Part shown: positions 37,595-46,799 of the stretch, piece after piece
Numbering within the stretch: position 1 is the stretch's first letter
Layout of the letters: every line of letters begins with the position of its first letter
Assembly: GCA_947164865.1 (NCBI GenBank)
Contig: CAMUYA010000022.1
Coordinates: forward strand, 1 to 61,179
Direction: 5' to 3'
Length of the DNA stretch: 61,179 nt
Source of the DNA: an uncultured Lachnospiraceae bacterium
GTDB taxonomy: Bacteria > Bacillota > Clostridia > Lachnospirales > Lachnospiraceae
The notes under the pieces: model-generated
Databases searched by the model: none
What the model saw: only the letters and a program-made list of their open reading frames with translations
What the model was told of the DNA's origin: nothing
Translations under genes and position numbers: made by a program

Positions 37595-39799
37595 TTATTT
37601 ATCAAGATGTTTCTTTATCATTTCCTGCAAGGATTTTACCTCGATAGGTTTTGACAGATAATCGTCAAAGCCGGACGAGATATACTGTTCCTTTGCCCCT
37701 ATTATGGCATTTGCCGTAAGTGCGATAACCCTGGTCTTTTCCGGCAGCAAATTCTCTTTCTTCATATTTGCGAGAGTTTCTATTCCGTCCATTCCAGACA
37801 TCATATGATCAAGGAAAATGATATCATACTCCTTTTTCTTGACCGCTTCTATCGCCTCCGGTCCGGAGGATACGGTGTCTGATCTGATATCGCTGAGCGC
37901 AAGCAATCTGGATGCCACCTTCAGATTCATTACATTGTCGTCGACGACAAGCACTTTTGCATCGGGAAACTTGAGATCCTCCGCCCTTTTTGTTCGCTTA
38001 ATTTCAGGCGTTCCCTGCCTGTATGTCCCAACCGGCGTCTCATCCTCAATGCCCTGCTTAAGAACAAATGAGAAAGTGGATCCCTTGCCGTACTCGCTCT
38101 CCACATGCAGCTTTCCGCCCATCATATCAAGAAGTCCCGTTACTATGGACAATCCAAGCCCGGTTCCCTCTATATTGCGGTTTCGCTTTTCTTCCAGTCT
38201 TGAGAAGGATTCGAACAGCTTCTTCATATCCTCCTTGCGGATACCTATTCCGGTATCCTTTACTTCCACATAGAGCAAAACTGAATAAGCGTCACGCTCC
38301 TTCTCTCCGACGGTGAGGGTCACGCTTCCCCTTTCGGTGTATTTGATGGCGTTGGTGACGAGATTCAGGATCACCTGTGAGACTCTGACATCGTCACCGT
38401 AAAGCTGCGAAGGCAGGCATTCGTTTACAGACACCTTAAGGTTGAGTCCCTTTTCTCTCGCCCTTACACTGACAGAACTGATCACGCTGTTTATCATATC
38501 AGCGGTCGAGTACCTGACAGGTACGATCTCCATCTTGCCGTCTTCGATCTTGGAAAAGTCAAGGATGCTGTTAATGAGCATCATAAGGCTTTTACCGGCA
38601 TTCTGTATATTGTCGGAGTATTCAAGAATTCCCTTATCCGAGCACTCTCTCTGGATGATCTCGTTCATTCCGAGGATGGTATTGATGGGCGTACGTATCT
38701 CGTGCGACATCTGTGCAAGGAAATTGCTCTTTGCCTTGTCGGCAGCTCTTGCTGCATCCGCCGCCTTTTCCATTTCCGCGCTGTGGATCCTCTCTTTGGT
38801 CACATCGGCTATAAGTATATAGAACCCGCATATTCTGTTATTATCCCTCATATAATCGGGATGGAGCTCATAGATCTTGCCATCCTTTTTGAATGAGAGC
38901 GGAGTTTTTGATATCTCATAATTGTAAAACCTGTCAAGGCATGTAAGGATGTCGGTATATTCCTTATTATCGCGGCTTAAGTGGCTGTCGGCTTTGGCCC
39001 TGACAAGAGAAGGTATTATCTTTTTAGCTGTATTATTGCATACCAGATAATGCTTTTCTCTGTCAAAGCATATCAGACCATCCTCACCGTTTTCGATAAG
39101 GCTCTCGGCCACACCTGCCGAGATGCTGTACAATCTGAGACGCTGATAGAGAATCAGAAAAGCAAACTCTGCCGAAACATAGAAAGCAGGCATTACCTCG
39201 ATCGGCGTACCGGTCGCTTTCGATACCATTCTTCCGCCCAAAAAAGCCATCACACTTATGATGTCCACCACGATCAGGATAAAAAGATTGCGCAGCGACA
39301 CCTCGGGATGCTTGACAACACACACGATCAGTGCAATAACGCTCGCCATCATAAGGCCTATCATATAGACATAGAACACCGTGTGCATCGGTCCATAATC
39401 CTTGATCAGATATGAAACACCGTTCGACTGTGCAAGCTCGGCACTTTTGTAAAAAATGGGCAAGTGCCCGATGGTAAGAACAAACCCGAAAAGGACAGAG
39501 CTAAGCGAAAGAAGAGCCGCCCTCACCCATGAACGGATCTTGAAATTGCAAAGCGACAGGATCCCCATAAAAAGAAACATATGAAGAAAACATCCGCCCA
39601 CATAGGTCAGCTTTGTGGCATTGAGAGCGGCCTCAAGAGTCTGCGCTCTCGCAAGCCACGTGTATCCGGCATTTACTACGGGCACAAGAGCGAATGTAAA
39701 AATGAATTCCGATGATGAACTCTTCCTCCACTGAAACATAAAAAGTATCTGCATCAGTCCGGAAAGGATCACGGATACTGTATAAAAAGTATGAACCAT
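37595..39799 (-). CDS. 7TM hybrid histidine kinase (HK-REC, no HPt)
   Basis: A 734-residue membrane kinase. Seven hydrophobic segments span about 5-220, resembling the 7TM sensor region found on other clostridial kinases. A PAS-like domain (about 230-340) and a short coiled coil lead to HisKA (His about 366, AQMSHEIRTP). The HATPase has NLVTNAIKYTE, DTGIGI and GTGLGLSIV. A single receiver occupies about 612-732 (LVVDDNV, phospho-Asp in IIFLDHMMSGMDG, Lys-Pro in SKPIE). Unlike the two other hybrid kinases here it ends after the receiver, so an external HPt protein or domain would be needed to pass the phosphate on. AGAAGG lies 8 nt before the ATG. Confidence 0.93.
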   Translation of the reverse strand: MVHTFYTVSVILSGLMQILFMFQWRKSSSSEFIFTFALVPVVNAGYTWLARAQTLEAALNATKLTYVGGCFLHMFLFMGILSLCNFKIRSWVRAALLSLSSVLFGFVLTIGHLPIFYKSAELAQSNGVSYLIKDYGPMHTVFYVYMIGLMMASVIALIVCVVKHPEVSLRNLFILIVVDIISVMAFLGGRMVSKATGTPIEVMPAFYVSAEFAFLILYQRLRLYSISAGVAESLIENGEDGLICFDREKHYLVCNNTAKKIIPSLVRAKADSHLSRDNKEYTDILTCLDRFYNYEISKTPLSFKKDGKIYELHPDYMRDNNRICGFYILIADVTKERIHSAEMEKAADAARAADKAKSNFLAQMSHEIRTPINTILGMNEIIQRECSDKGILEYSDNIQNAGKSLMMLINSILDFSKIEDGKMEIVPVRYSTADMINSVISSVSVRAREKGLNLKVSVNECLPSQLYGDDVRVSQVILNLVTNAIKYTERGSVTLTVGEKERDAYSVLLYVEVKDTGIGIRKEDMKKLFESFSRLEEKRNRNIEGTGLGLSIVTGLLDMMGGKLHVESEYGKGSTFSFVLKQGIEDETPVGTYRQGTPEIKRTKRAEDLKFPDAKVLVVDDNVMNLKVASRLLALSDIRSDTVSSGPEAIEAVKKKEYDIIFLDHMMSGMDGIETLANMKKENLLPEKTRVIALTANAIIGAKEQYISSGFDDYLSKPIEVKSLQEMIKKHLDK

Positions 39800-39871
39800 A
39801 TTAAATACCTTCTGAATAAATCCTCTGGATTATATGATAACATACGATATGTATTATTTCCATAGAAAACT

Positions 39872-39904
39872 AAAAAAGACCACCGATTTTTTCGGTGGTC
39901 TTTT
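39872..39904 (-). terminator. terminator of the decarboxylase operon
   Basis: GACCACCGA / TCGGTGGTC perfect 9-bp stem, extended by flanking A/T pairs, with a T-run on the minus strand. It begins 18 nt after the stop of the OadA-type gene. Confidence 0.9.
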
Positions 39905-39921
39905 GTACAAAAATCACAGTA

Positions 39922-41349
39922 TTAAACAGGATATGCCTTGTTCTGGGTATCTGCCTGAGTCATATCGACTTTCTCCTGCTGAGCCTGACGATACTTGAAG
40001 AAGTCGGTAGCAACCTGAGGGAACAGTGCATAGGAAAGCACATCCTCGTCCTGCTGCTTCCACTCCTTCATCTCGCTTTCAAGCTTATCCATCTCGTTTT
40101 CGAGATTATCGGCAAAGCGTCCGGTAAGTCTCTTTTCCCCGGGGATAACCTTGTCGATTACTTCCTGGTTCATAGGCTTAACAGTCTGACCATACTCGCC
40201 GCGAAGAACCGCTTTTGTCTCCTTGGTAGCCATCTTGTATCTCTCGCCCATAAGAACGTTAAATACAGCCTGTGTTCCGACGATCTGTGAAGAAGGTGTA
40301 ACAAGAGGCGGTTCGCCCAGGTCTTTACGCACGCGGGGGATCTCCTCGAGCACTTCACGGTACTTGTCTTCCGCGTTCTGCTCCTTGAGCTGGCTTACCA
40401 TGTTGGAAAGCATTCCGCCGGGTACCTGGTAAAGAAGTGTCTTGATATTAACTCCGAGCACCTTGGGTGAAAGGAGTCCGTTCTTTAAGCACTCATCCCT
40501 GTAGGGAGCGAAATAATCGGCGATCTCCGCAAGAAGATCCTGATCATATCCGGTATCATAAGGTGTGCCTCTGAAGGTCTCTACCATAACCTCTGTAGCA
40601 GGCTGTGAAGTACCCATTGCAAGAGGGCTCATTGCGCAGTCGATCACATCAACACCTGCCTCAACAGCCTTAAGGTATGTCATCGAAGCAACACCTGATG
40701 TGTAATGGGTGTGGAGCTGTATAGGAAGCTTGGTGTTCTCCTTCATAGCCTTGATAAGCTCGGTAGCTCTGTAGGGAACAAGGAGTCCTGCCATATCCTT
40801 TATACAGATGGAATCAGCTCCCATCTCCTCGATCTGCTTGGCCATACCTGCCCAGTACTCGAGAGTATATGCATCGCCGAGGGTGTAGGAAAGAGCAACC
40901 TGTGCGTGTCCTCTTCCCTCCTGCTTCTTGATCCTGTTGGTGGCATTAACTGCTTCCTGGAGGTTAGGCATGTAGTTAAGGCAGTCAAATATTCTGATGA
41001 TATCGATTCCGTTTGCGATGGACTTCTCAACGAAAGCATCGACAACGTCATCCGCATAGGGTCTGTATCCTAAGATGTTCTGACCTCTGAAGAGCATCTG
41101 AAGCTTTGTGTTCTTGAATCTGTCACGAAGCTTTCTCAGTCTGTCCCACGGATCCTCCTTTAAGAATCTGAGGGACGCATCAAATGTTGCACCGCCCCAG
41201 CACTCAACGGAATGGTATCCGACCTTATCCATCTTCTCGGCAATGGGAAGCATAAACTCGGTAGGCATTCTTGTAGCGATAAGGGACTGATGTGCGTCAC
41301 GGAGCACCGTCTCCGTAATCTTTATCGGTTTCTTTTCTATATCTGCCAT
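39922..41349 (-). CDS. oadA: oxaloacetate decarboxylase alpha-type carboxyltransferase
   Basis: A 475-residue DRE-TIM metallolyase-like carboxyltransferase, related to OadA and pyruvate carboxylase subunit B. It transfers CO2 between oxaloacetate and protein-bound biotin. The motifs TETVLRDAHQSLIATRM (about 12-28), MLFRGQNILGYRPYADDVV and the metal-binding QLHTHYTSG (about 208) are present. It lacks the C-terminal biotinyl domain of classical OadA; the biotin carrier is a separate gene two positions upstream. It is the last gene of the five-gene operon. The SD is AAAGGA. A role with oxaloacetate is inferred from the family; pyruvate carboxylase 5S-type (transcarboxylase) is a close alternative. 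Confidence 0.93.
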   Translation of the reverse strand: MADIEKKPIKITETVLRDAHQSLIATRMPTEFMLPIAEKMDKVGYHSVECWGGATFDASLRFLKEDPWDRLRKLRDRFKNTKLQMLFRGQNILGYRPYADDVVDAFVEKSIANGIDIIRIFDCLNYMPNLQEAVNATNRIKKQEGRGHAQVALSYTLGDAYTLEYWAGMAKQIEEMGADSICIKDMAGLLVPYRATELIKAMKENTKLPIQLHTHYTSGVASMTYLKAVEAGVDVIDCAMSPLAMGTSQPATEVMVETFRGTPYDTGYDQDLLAEIADYFAPYRDECLKNGLLSPKVLGVNIKTLLYQVPGGMLSNMVSQLKEQNAEDKYREVLEEIPRVRKDLGEPPLVTPSSQIVGTQAVFNVLMGERYKMATKETKAVLRGEYGQTVKPMNQEVIDKVIPGEKRLTGRFADNLENEMDKLESEMKEWKQQDEDVLSYALFPQVATDFFKYRQAQQEKVDMTQADTQNKAYPV

Positions 41350-41369
41350 TTTATATTCCTTTCTCTATA

Positions 41370-42521
41370 TCAAAAGACTCCAAATATTGCCATGAATGTT
41401 CCCGCTGCAACCGCTGTTCCGATAACTCCGGCCACGTTGGGTCCCATCGCATGCATGAGCAGGAAGTTGGTGGGATCTGCTTCCGCGCCGACCTTCTGGG
41501 ATACACGGGCTGCCATAGGCACTGCGGAAACTCCTGCCGATCCGATAAGAGGATTTACCTTACCCTTGGTCGCAACACACATGAGCTTTCCGAACAGCAC
41601 TCCTGCCGCGGTTCCGAAAGCGAATGCGATAAGTCCCAGCGCAACGATCTTGAGTGTGCTCACATTCAGGAATGACTCTGCGCTGGTGGTTGCTCCTACG
41701 GATGTTCCGAGGAGTATAACAACGATATACATCATCGCGTTTGATGCAGTCTCGGTAAGCTGTCTTACCACTCCGGACTCCTTGAAAAGGTTACCGAGCA
41801 TGAGCATACCTACAAGAGGTGCTGTGGTAGGAAGGATGAGACATACAACAATGGTGATGATGATCGGGAAAAGGATCTTCTCGAGCTTTGATACGGGACG
41901 AAGCTGTCCCATCTTTATAGCACGCTCTTTTTTGGTGGTCAAAAGCTTCATGATGGGGGGCTGAATGATCGGCACCAGTGACATATATGAATATGCCGCC
42001 ACCGCTATGGGACCCAAAAGCGCCGTCTGGCCAAGCTTACCTGCCAGGAAGATGGATGTAGGGCCATCCGCACCGCCGATGATGGAGATGGCGGCTGCAG
42101 CCTTGTCGTTAAATCCAAGTGCGATCGCTCCGAAGTACGCCGCGAAAATACCGAACTGTGCAGCAGCTCCGAGAAGAAAGCTCTTGGGGTTGGCAATTAA
42201 GGGACCGAAGTCGGTCTGTGCTCCTACGCCGAGGAATATCAGCGAAGGAAGGATCGCAAGCTCATCCAGCTTGTAGAAATAATAGAGCAGTCCGCCCTGT
42301 CCGTTTGCCGCACTCTCTGCGCTCCTGATGATATCGGGATAGATATTAACAAGAAGCATGCCGAATGCGATCGGAACAAGAAGAAGCGGCTCAAACTCAT
42401 GGCGTATCGCCAGATATAGGAAAAAGCAGGCAACGAGTATCATCAGGAAATTTCCCCAGGTAAGATTGAGGAACGCCGTCTGATGGAGCAGGTTGCTCAG
42501 CGTATTAGCTATGTAAGCCAT
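41370..42521 (-). CDS. oadB: sodium-translocating decarboxylase beta subunit
   Basis: A 383-residue integral membrane protein with about ten hydrophobic segments. It decarboxylates carboxybiotin and drives sodium export. Family signatures are [43 protein letters not shown] (about 142-161, with the ion-pathway Asp) and [14 protein letters not shown] near the C-terminus. The same subunit serves oxaloacetate, methylmalonyl-CoA and glutaconyl-CoA pumps, so it does not settle the substrate. The SD is GGAGG; it lies 20 nt after the biotin carrier gene. Confidence 0.96.
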   Translation of the reverse strand: MAYIANTLSNLLHQTAFLNLTWGNFLMILVACFFLYLAIRHEFEPLLLVPIAFGMLLVNIYPDIIRSAESAANGQGGLLYYFYKLDELAILPSLIFLGVGAQTDFGPLIANPKSFLLGAAAQFGIFAAYFGAIALGFNDKAAAAISIIGGADGPTSIFLAGKLGQTALLGPIAVAAYSYMSLVPIIQPPIMKLLTTKKERAIKMGQLRPVSKLEKILFPIIITIVVCLILPTTAPLVGMLMLGNLFKESGVVRQLTETASNAMMYIVVILLGTSVGATTSAESFLNVSTLKIVALGLIAFAFGTAAGVLFGKLMCVATKGKVNPLIGSAGVSAVPMAARVSQKVGAEADPTNFLLMHAMGPNVAGVIGTAVAAGTFMAIFGVF

Positions 42522-42541
42522 AAATTACCTCCAAACAGCAA

Positions 42542-42919
42542 TTAGTTAAGGGTTGCAAGACAAGCGCCTGCCTCGATAGCGTCTCCGACTGCTACATCGA
42601 TGCTGGCTACGGTTCCGTCCTGGGGAGCAACAACAGGGATCTCCATCTTCATGGCTTCGATGATAACAACTGCATCGCCCTTCTTAACTGCGTCTCCGAC
42701 GTTCTTTTCGATCTTGAATACCTTTCCTGCAGCTCCGGCCTCAACCTTTACACTGCCTGCTCCGGCAGATGCTGCCTTGGGCGCTGCTGCGGGAGCTGCC
42801 TTGGGAGCTGCCTTGGGAGCGGCGGGTGCCTTTGCGGGAGCGGGAGAAGCACTTCCTGTGCCCTCTTCTACTGTAACATCATATACATTTCCGTTTACGG
42901 TAATGGTATAATTCTTCAT
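42542..42919 (-). CDS. biotin carboxyl carrier subunit
   Basis: A 125-residue biotin carrier. The N-terminus (YTITVNGNVYDVTVEE) leads into a 35-residue Ala/Pro/Lys linker and then a biotinyl-lipoyl domain at about 55-125. The biotinylated Lys is in IEAMKMEIPV (about 92). The Ala/Pro linker is typical of the gamma subunit of glutaconyl-CoA and methylmalonyl-CoA decarboxylases, where it allows the carrier to swing between the carboxyltransferase and the membrane subunit. A GGAGG site lies 9 nt upstream. Confidence 0.95.
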   Translation of the reverse strand: MKNYTITVNGNVYDVTVEEGTGSASPAPAKAPAAPKAAPKAAPAAAPKAASAGAGSVKVEAGAAGKVFKIEKNVGDAVKKGDAVVIIEAMKMEIPVVAPQDGTVASIDVAVGDAIEAGACLATLN

Positions 42920-42945
42920 CTGGTTTTTTCCTCCGTTATAATTGA

Positions 42946-43791
42946 TTATCTGTATCTTCTTCTGATCGAACGGACAACGAATCCGTCGGCAGATGTGCCC
43001 TCACAGGCAGCTATAGCCGCTGCTATTACCGCAACAAGCTCAGTGTCCGCGGTCTCGTTTTGCGTCTCGTTTTCGATGATCTGATCTATAGCATTATCTA
43101 TGCCTGATGTCGCCGCGTTCTTCTGCTGCTCGGTGAGCTTTTTCTTTTCAGCGGAAGCTTTCTGGATCTTGGGTATAAGTCCAAACAGGCTGATGATAAG
43201 GCTGATCAGTATGAGAACAATAAACACCGTTCCCATTCCGAGAAGAGTGTTAAGACCTGCTTTGCCCATCTTGTCAGACATTGTGAAATTCTGATTGATC
43301 GATGCGGCTTCAAGCTTCATGAAAAGGTCATTGGAGAAAATAACTTCAATGTTTGCATCTCCCTTTTCGCACTTAACCGGTACATTGACCACTATCTGAT
43401 CATCATCGATATAAGCAGTTGCTTCGCCGTACTCATAATTGCCGGCCCCATCCTTACTCATCGCTCCGAGGGTCTCTTTTGAACCTTTGAAGCTGTTTAT
43501 GGCATTGTAAAAGCCATAGCCGTCAACTTCGAATCCAAAGACCTTCTTGGCGTAGGCAGCAACCTCATCCATGGTGAATTCATCCCAGGGAATCGGCTGA
43601 TACTGCATCTCGTACTGATCCATGGTACCGTCGGAGAAAAATCCGAGAGACGGTATCACCTGACCGAGTGCGTACTCCTTTGCAGTCTCGATCTTTTCGG
43701 ACTCGAACTGTGTGAGCCCGCTCTTCCCCGAACATGCACTTAGGCATACAGCACTGAGGGCGGCAGCTATAAAGATAATAAATTTCTTCAT
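42946..43791 (-). CDS. OadG-like lipoprotein subunit of the sodium pump
   Basis: A 281-residue protein with a lipoprotein signal (lipobox CLSAC, Cys about 20) and an extracellular domain (about 25-185). A single TM helix (about 192-216, LGMGTVFIVLILISLIISLFG) is followed by a charged cytosolic tail ending in ELVAVIAAAIAACEG and VRSIRRRYR. The last 100 residues match OadG (gamma/delta anchor) proteins; the long lipidated outer domain is an addition. The start at 43791 has GGAG 5 nt upstream, while the longer reading would enter the preceding gene. It probably anchors the soluble carboxyltransferases to OadB. Confidence 0.88.
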   Translation of the reverse strand: MKKFIIFIAAALSAVCLSACSGKSGLTQFESEKIETAKEYALGQVIPSLGFFSDGTMDQYEMQYQPIPWDEFTMDEVAAYAKKVFGFEVDGYGFYNAINSFKGSKETLGAMSKDGAGNYEYGEATAYIDDDQIVVNVPVKCEKGDANIEVIFSNDLFMKLEAASINQNFTMSDKMGKAGLNTLLGMGTVFIVLILISLIISLFGLIPKIQKASAEKKKLTEQQKNAATSGIDNAIDQIIENETQNETADTELVAVIAAAIAACEGTSADGFVVRSIRRRYR

Positions 43792-43807
43792 TCCTTCTCC
43801 GCCTTTC

Positions 43808-45235
43808 TTAAATGGTAACGTGCTTCTTATCGTAGGAGTTCTCCTGCTTTGAAAGGAGCATTTCAAACGCGCCTATCACATATTTTCTTGTATCAGCAGG
43901 CTCGATGATCTGATCGACATATCCTCTTCTTGCAGCACTTGTCGCTCCGAGAGTGAGCTCCTCGTATTCCTTTGCCTTGGCATCGATCACGTCGCTTCCC
44001 TGACCTTCATACATGATCTTGGCTGCAAGCTTTGCATCCATGGTACCGATCTGGGCGTTCTTCCATGCGATGGTGATATCCGCTCCGACCGCCTTGGAGT
44101 TCATAACGTTCGCTGCGGTTCCGAAGGCCTTTCCGATCACCACGTTAACCTTTGGAACAGTTGCGGATGCAAATGCTGCGGTGAGCTTTGCTGCCGCTCT
44201 GGCGATGGTCTTTTCCGATGAAACGGTCGCATCATATCCCGTTACGTTGGTGAGTGAAAGAATAGGAATCTCGAATGCATCGCAGAATTTGATAAACTCT
44301 TCTGCCTTGTAGCATCCGTTTGTGGTAAGCACGGTTCCGAACTTTTCTCCCTCCATATCTCCGTCGGGAAGGATCTCGCTTCTGTTGGCCACCGCTCCGA
44401 CGGTTACTCCGTCGAGTCTGATAAATCCGGTCACCATCTCGGAAGCAAATCCGGGCTTGATCTCAAAGAAATCATTGTTGTCTGCGATAACCTTGAGTGC
44501 CTCGGCGGTATCTCCCGCAAAGCCTTCAAGGTTTTCGAAGCTGCGGTTTAAATCGTCATCACACTCAACATCATTTACATCATAATTATTTGCGGGAAGG
44601 AATCCTACGAGGCTTCTGATTGCTGCATAAAGATCATCTTCATTATCCACCACATCGACAAGACCCGCTTCGATGGACTGGAATGCCGCGGATGAAGTGT
44701 CGTTCTTGTCTATCCTGTTGCCTTCAAGCGCATTGGGAGAGTTGACAAAAAGCTTGGCATTATCCTTAAGCATGAATGTAAAATCTGTAAGAGACGGGAA
44801 GAGTGCGAGGCCTCCTCCGCATGTTCCGACTATGGCGGTTATCTGCGGTACAACGCCCGAAGCAGAAACCTGGGCGGCGTATACCTCACCGAACGCGTTG
44901 AGGGCATCTGTCGCCTCCTGAAGTCGTAATCCTGCACAATCGATGAATCCGATCACCGGTGCACCCATCTTGAGCGCGAGATCATAGATATTGACGATCT
45001 TGCGCGCATGCATTTCTCCGATGGTGCCACCGAGAACAGAAGCGTCCTGGCTGTAAACGTAGACAAGCTGTCCGTCTATCGTTCCGTAACCGGTCGCACA
45101 TCCGTCTGAGGGCATATCGGCAGGGGTTAAGTTGAAATCTGTAGCTCTTGCGGTTACAAGACCACCTATTTCAACAAAGCTGTTGTCATCGAGCAGACTG
45201 TTGATCCGTCCGATAGCTGTTTGCGTAGTGCTCAT
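43808..45235 (-). CDS. acyl-CoA carboxyltransferase (MmdA/PccB-like)
   Basis: A 475-residue crotonase-fold carboxyltransferase and first gene of the operon. Both oxyanion-hole regions are visible: CGGGLALFPSLTDF (about 180) and FGTAANVMNSKAVGADITIAW (about 405). The family includes methylmalonyl-CoA decarboxylase alpha, glutaconyl-CoA decarboxylase alpha and propionyl-CoA carboxylase beta, usually around 500-590 residues, so this one is somewhat short. The start at 45235 has GGAGG 7 nt upstream; a longer frame would run through the promoter and the scpB terminator. The acyl-CoA substrate cannot be read from sequence; malonyl- or methylmalonyl-CoA are candidates. Confidence 0.92.
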   Translation of the reverse strand: MSTTQTAIGRINSLLDDNSFVEIGGLVTARATDFNLTPADMPSDGCATGYGTIDGQLVYVYSQDASVLGGTIGEMHARKIVNIYDLALKMGAPVIGFIDCAGLRLQEATDALNAFGEVYAAQVSASGVVPQITAIVGTCGGGLALFPSLTDFTFMLKDNAKLFVNSPNALEGNRIDKNDTSSAAFQSIEAGLVDVVDNEDDLYAAIRSLVGFLPANNYDVNDVECDDDLNRSFENLEGFAGDTAEALKVIADNNDFFEIKPGFASEMVTGFIRLDGVTVGAVANRSEILPDGDMEGEKFGTVLTTNGCYKAEEFIKFCDAFEIPILSLTNVTGYDATVSSEKTIARAAAKLTAAFASATVPKVNVVIGKAFGTAANVMNSKAVGADITIAWKNAQIGTMDAKLAAKIMYEGQGSDVIDAKAKEYEELTLGATSAARRGYVDQIIEPADTRKYVIGAFEMLLSKQENSYDKKHVTI

Positions 45236-45281
45236 AGGTTTTCCTCCGTATATATAATAATGTCGGGAATCTCTCACAAAT

Positions 45282-45310
45282 AAAGATTTTCCCCCATTTT
45301 CACAATCTTT
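45282..45310. repeat. hairpin at the predicted mRNA 5' end
   Basis: AAAGATT / AATCTTT perfect 7-bp inverted repeat with a 15-base loop. It lies directly at the predicted transcription start of the decarboxylase operon and might stabilise the transcript. Confidence 0.35.
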
Positions 45311-45313
45311 ATA

Positions 45314-45341
45314 ATTGTACCACAAAAAAAGCGATTCGCAA
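45314..45341 (-). promoter_or_regulatory. promoter of the decarboxylase operon
   Basis: Minus-strand TTGCGA (45341-45336), a 16-nt spacer and TACAAT (45319-45314). It overlaps the distal arm of the scpB terminator and lies about 80 nt upstream of the first operon gene. Confidence 0.6.
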
Positions 45342-45363
45342 ATAGCACGAACCGCTTTTTTAA
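45325..45363 (-). terminator. terminator of the scpA-scpB transcript
   Basis: AAAAAAGCGGTTCG / CGAATCGCTTTTTT stem of about 14 bp with one mismatch and a 10-base loop, ending in a T-run, 45 nt after the scpB stop. It shares sequence with the promoter of the next operon. Confidence 0.85.
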
Positions 45364-45408
45364 AAAAATCCAAATACAAAAAATGCTATATAATCTCTGC
45401 TGCGCGGA

Positions 45409-46011
45409 TCAGATATCCAGCTTGAGCTGAACTTCCTCTTCAGCCTGCTTCTTAAACTCCTCCACCTGCACGGGGTTGATCTGCGGGAGTTCATCTATGC
45501 TGCGCACTCCGAAGCTTCTGAGAAACTGCTCCGTAGTCCCGAAAAGGAGCGGCTTACCCGGTGCATCAAGGCGTCCCAGTTCCTGAATAAGATCGTACTC
45601 GAGAAGTTTGTTTATGGCATGATCGCAGGCGACTCCGCGGATCTTTTCGATCTCTATTCTCGTCACAGGCTGCTTATATGCTATTATGGAAAGAGTCTCC
45701 AGCACCGTATCCGTGAGCTGGAATTTGGGCTGAGCTTTTGCTATCTTGATAAGATACTCATATATGTCCGGTTTGGTGCAAAGCTGCACGGAATCCTCAA
45801 ACCATGTGAGCATAATGCCTCTGTCCGAAGCCTGATACTCCTCCGACATTTCCTCAAGGATCTTTCGCGTTTCCCTTTTGTTTTCCTCTATAACATCCGC
45901 AAGGCGCGAGATCTGCACAGCTTCTCCCATGGAGAACAGCACGCCTTCAAGAACTTTTTTTGATGTCTCTCTATCCATTGTCTTTTGGATACGGAAAAAA
46001 CTATCCCGCAT
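45409..46011 (-). CDS. scpB: segregation and condensation protein B
   Basis: A 200-residue winged-helix partner of SMC-ScpA in chromosome condensation. LEGVLFSMGEAVQISRLADVI near the N-terminus, LTDTVLETLSIIAYKQPVTRIEIEKIRGVACDHAINKLLEYDLIQELGR in the second winged helix, and LLFGTTEQFLRSFG are family hallmarks. The start is ambiguous. ATG at 46011 overlaps the scpA end, with GGAGG only 3 nt away; ATG at 45978 gives the more usual N-terminus but has no SD. Translational coupling to scpA is likely either way. Confidence 0.95.
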   Translation of the reverse strand: MRDSFFRIQKTMDRETSKKVLEGVLFSMGEAVQISRLADVIEENKRETRKILEEMSEEYQASDRGIMLTWFEDSVQLCTKPDIYEYLIKIAKAQPKFQLTDTVLETLSIIAYKQPVTRIEIEKIRGVACDHAINKLLEYDLIQELGRLDAPGKPLLFGTTEQFLRSFGVRSIDELPQINPVQVEEFKKQAEEEVQLKLDI

Positions 46012-46762
46012 TTTCCTCCATGAAATTTGAAGTTATGATTATATCGTCAAACAGATCGTTCTGTCTGATCGTGATCTCCCCGTCGTGCATCATCTCAAGA
46101 ATGATCAGAAATGTGACAATTATTTCCGCACGGCTGTGCTGGCTCTCAAGAAGTTTTGTAAAAGAAAAGGTCTTGTGGGTCTGGGCAAAAGCTCTCACAT
46201 AAAGAGTCTTAAGTTCCATGTCCACTTCTTCCTTTTCGATCTTGCCGTACCTACTCCTGATGGGATCGATACGGTCTTCCTGTCTCTTTACTATGGTCTT
46301 GAAAAGCTCGTGCAGTTTCTGGAGATTCATATCTCCTATCAGTTCCTCGTAGTCAACGGGAGGAACATATGAAAGCACCTCTTTGGGAAGATCCTTTTTC
46401 CTGTAGAACACCGTGGCTGCATCAACCTGTCTGTCCCGGAGTTCATAGGACATATATTTGTACATCTTGTACTCAAGGAGTTTCTCCACCAGTTCGGATC
46501 TGGGATCGATCTCCTCTCCTTCCTCGTTAACCTCGGGAGGAAGCAGCATCTTGCACTTTATGTCTATGAGAGTTGCCGCCATTACGAGGAACTCGCTCAT
46601 CACGTTCATATCCTCGGTCTCCATCTTTTTGATGTAATCGAGGTATTGCTCCGTGACCAGCACAATTGGAATATCATAGATATCGATTTTGTTTTTTTCT
46701 ATCAGATGAAGCAAAAGATCCAGCGGACCTTCAAACACTTCAAGCTTTACAGGTATAGCCAT
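46001..46762 (-). CDS. scpA: segregation and condensation protein A
   Basis: A 253-residue kleisin that bridges the SMC heads. It opens VKLEVFEGPLDLLLHLIEKNKIDIYDIPI, carries MNVMSEFLVMAATLIDIKCKMLLPP at about 75-99, and ends with the C-terminal winged-helix segment IIVTFLIILEMMHDGEITIRQNDLFDDI. The scpA-scpB order and overlap are standard in Firmicutes. It begins 38 nt after the metallophosphoesterase gene. Confidence 0.97.
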   Translation of the reverse strand: MAIPVKLEVFEGPLDLLLHLIEKNKIDIYDIPIVLVTEQYLDYIKKMETEDMNVMSEFLVMAATLIDIKCKMLLPPEVNEEGEEIDPRSELVEKLLEYKMYKYMSYELRDRQVDAATVFYRKKDLPKEVLSYVPPVDYEELIGDMNLQKLHELFKTIVKRQEDRIDPIRSRYGKIEKEEVDMELKTLYVRAFAQTHKTFSFTKLLESQHSRAEIIVTFLIILEMMHDGEITIRQNDLFDDIIITSNFMEENAG

Positions 46763-46799
46763 TTTTTATTACCTTTACATTTGTCCCGCAGCCTTTGGC

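Noticed and set aside
45236..45379. 48-codon N-terminal extension of the acyl-CoA carboxyltransferase frame
   Set aside because: It would run through the scpB terminator and the operon promoter. A GGAGG site fits the ATG at 45235.
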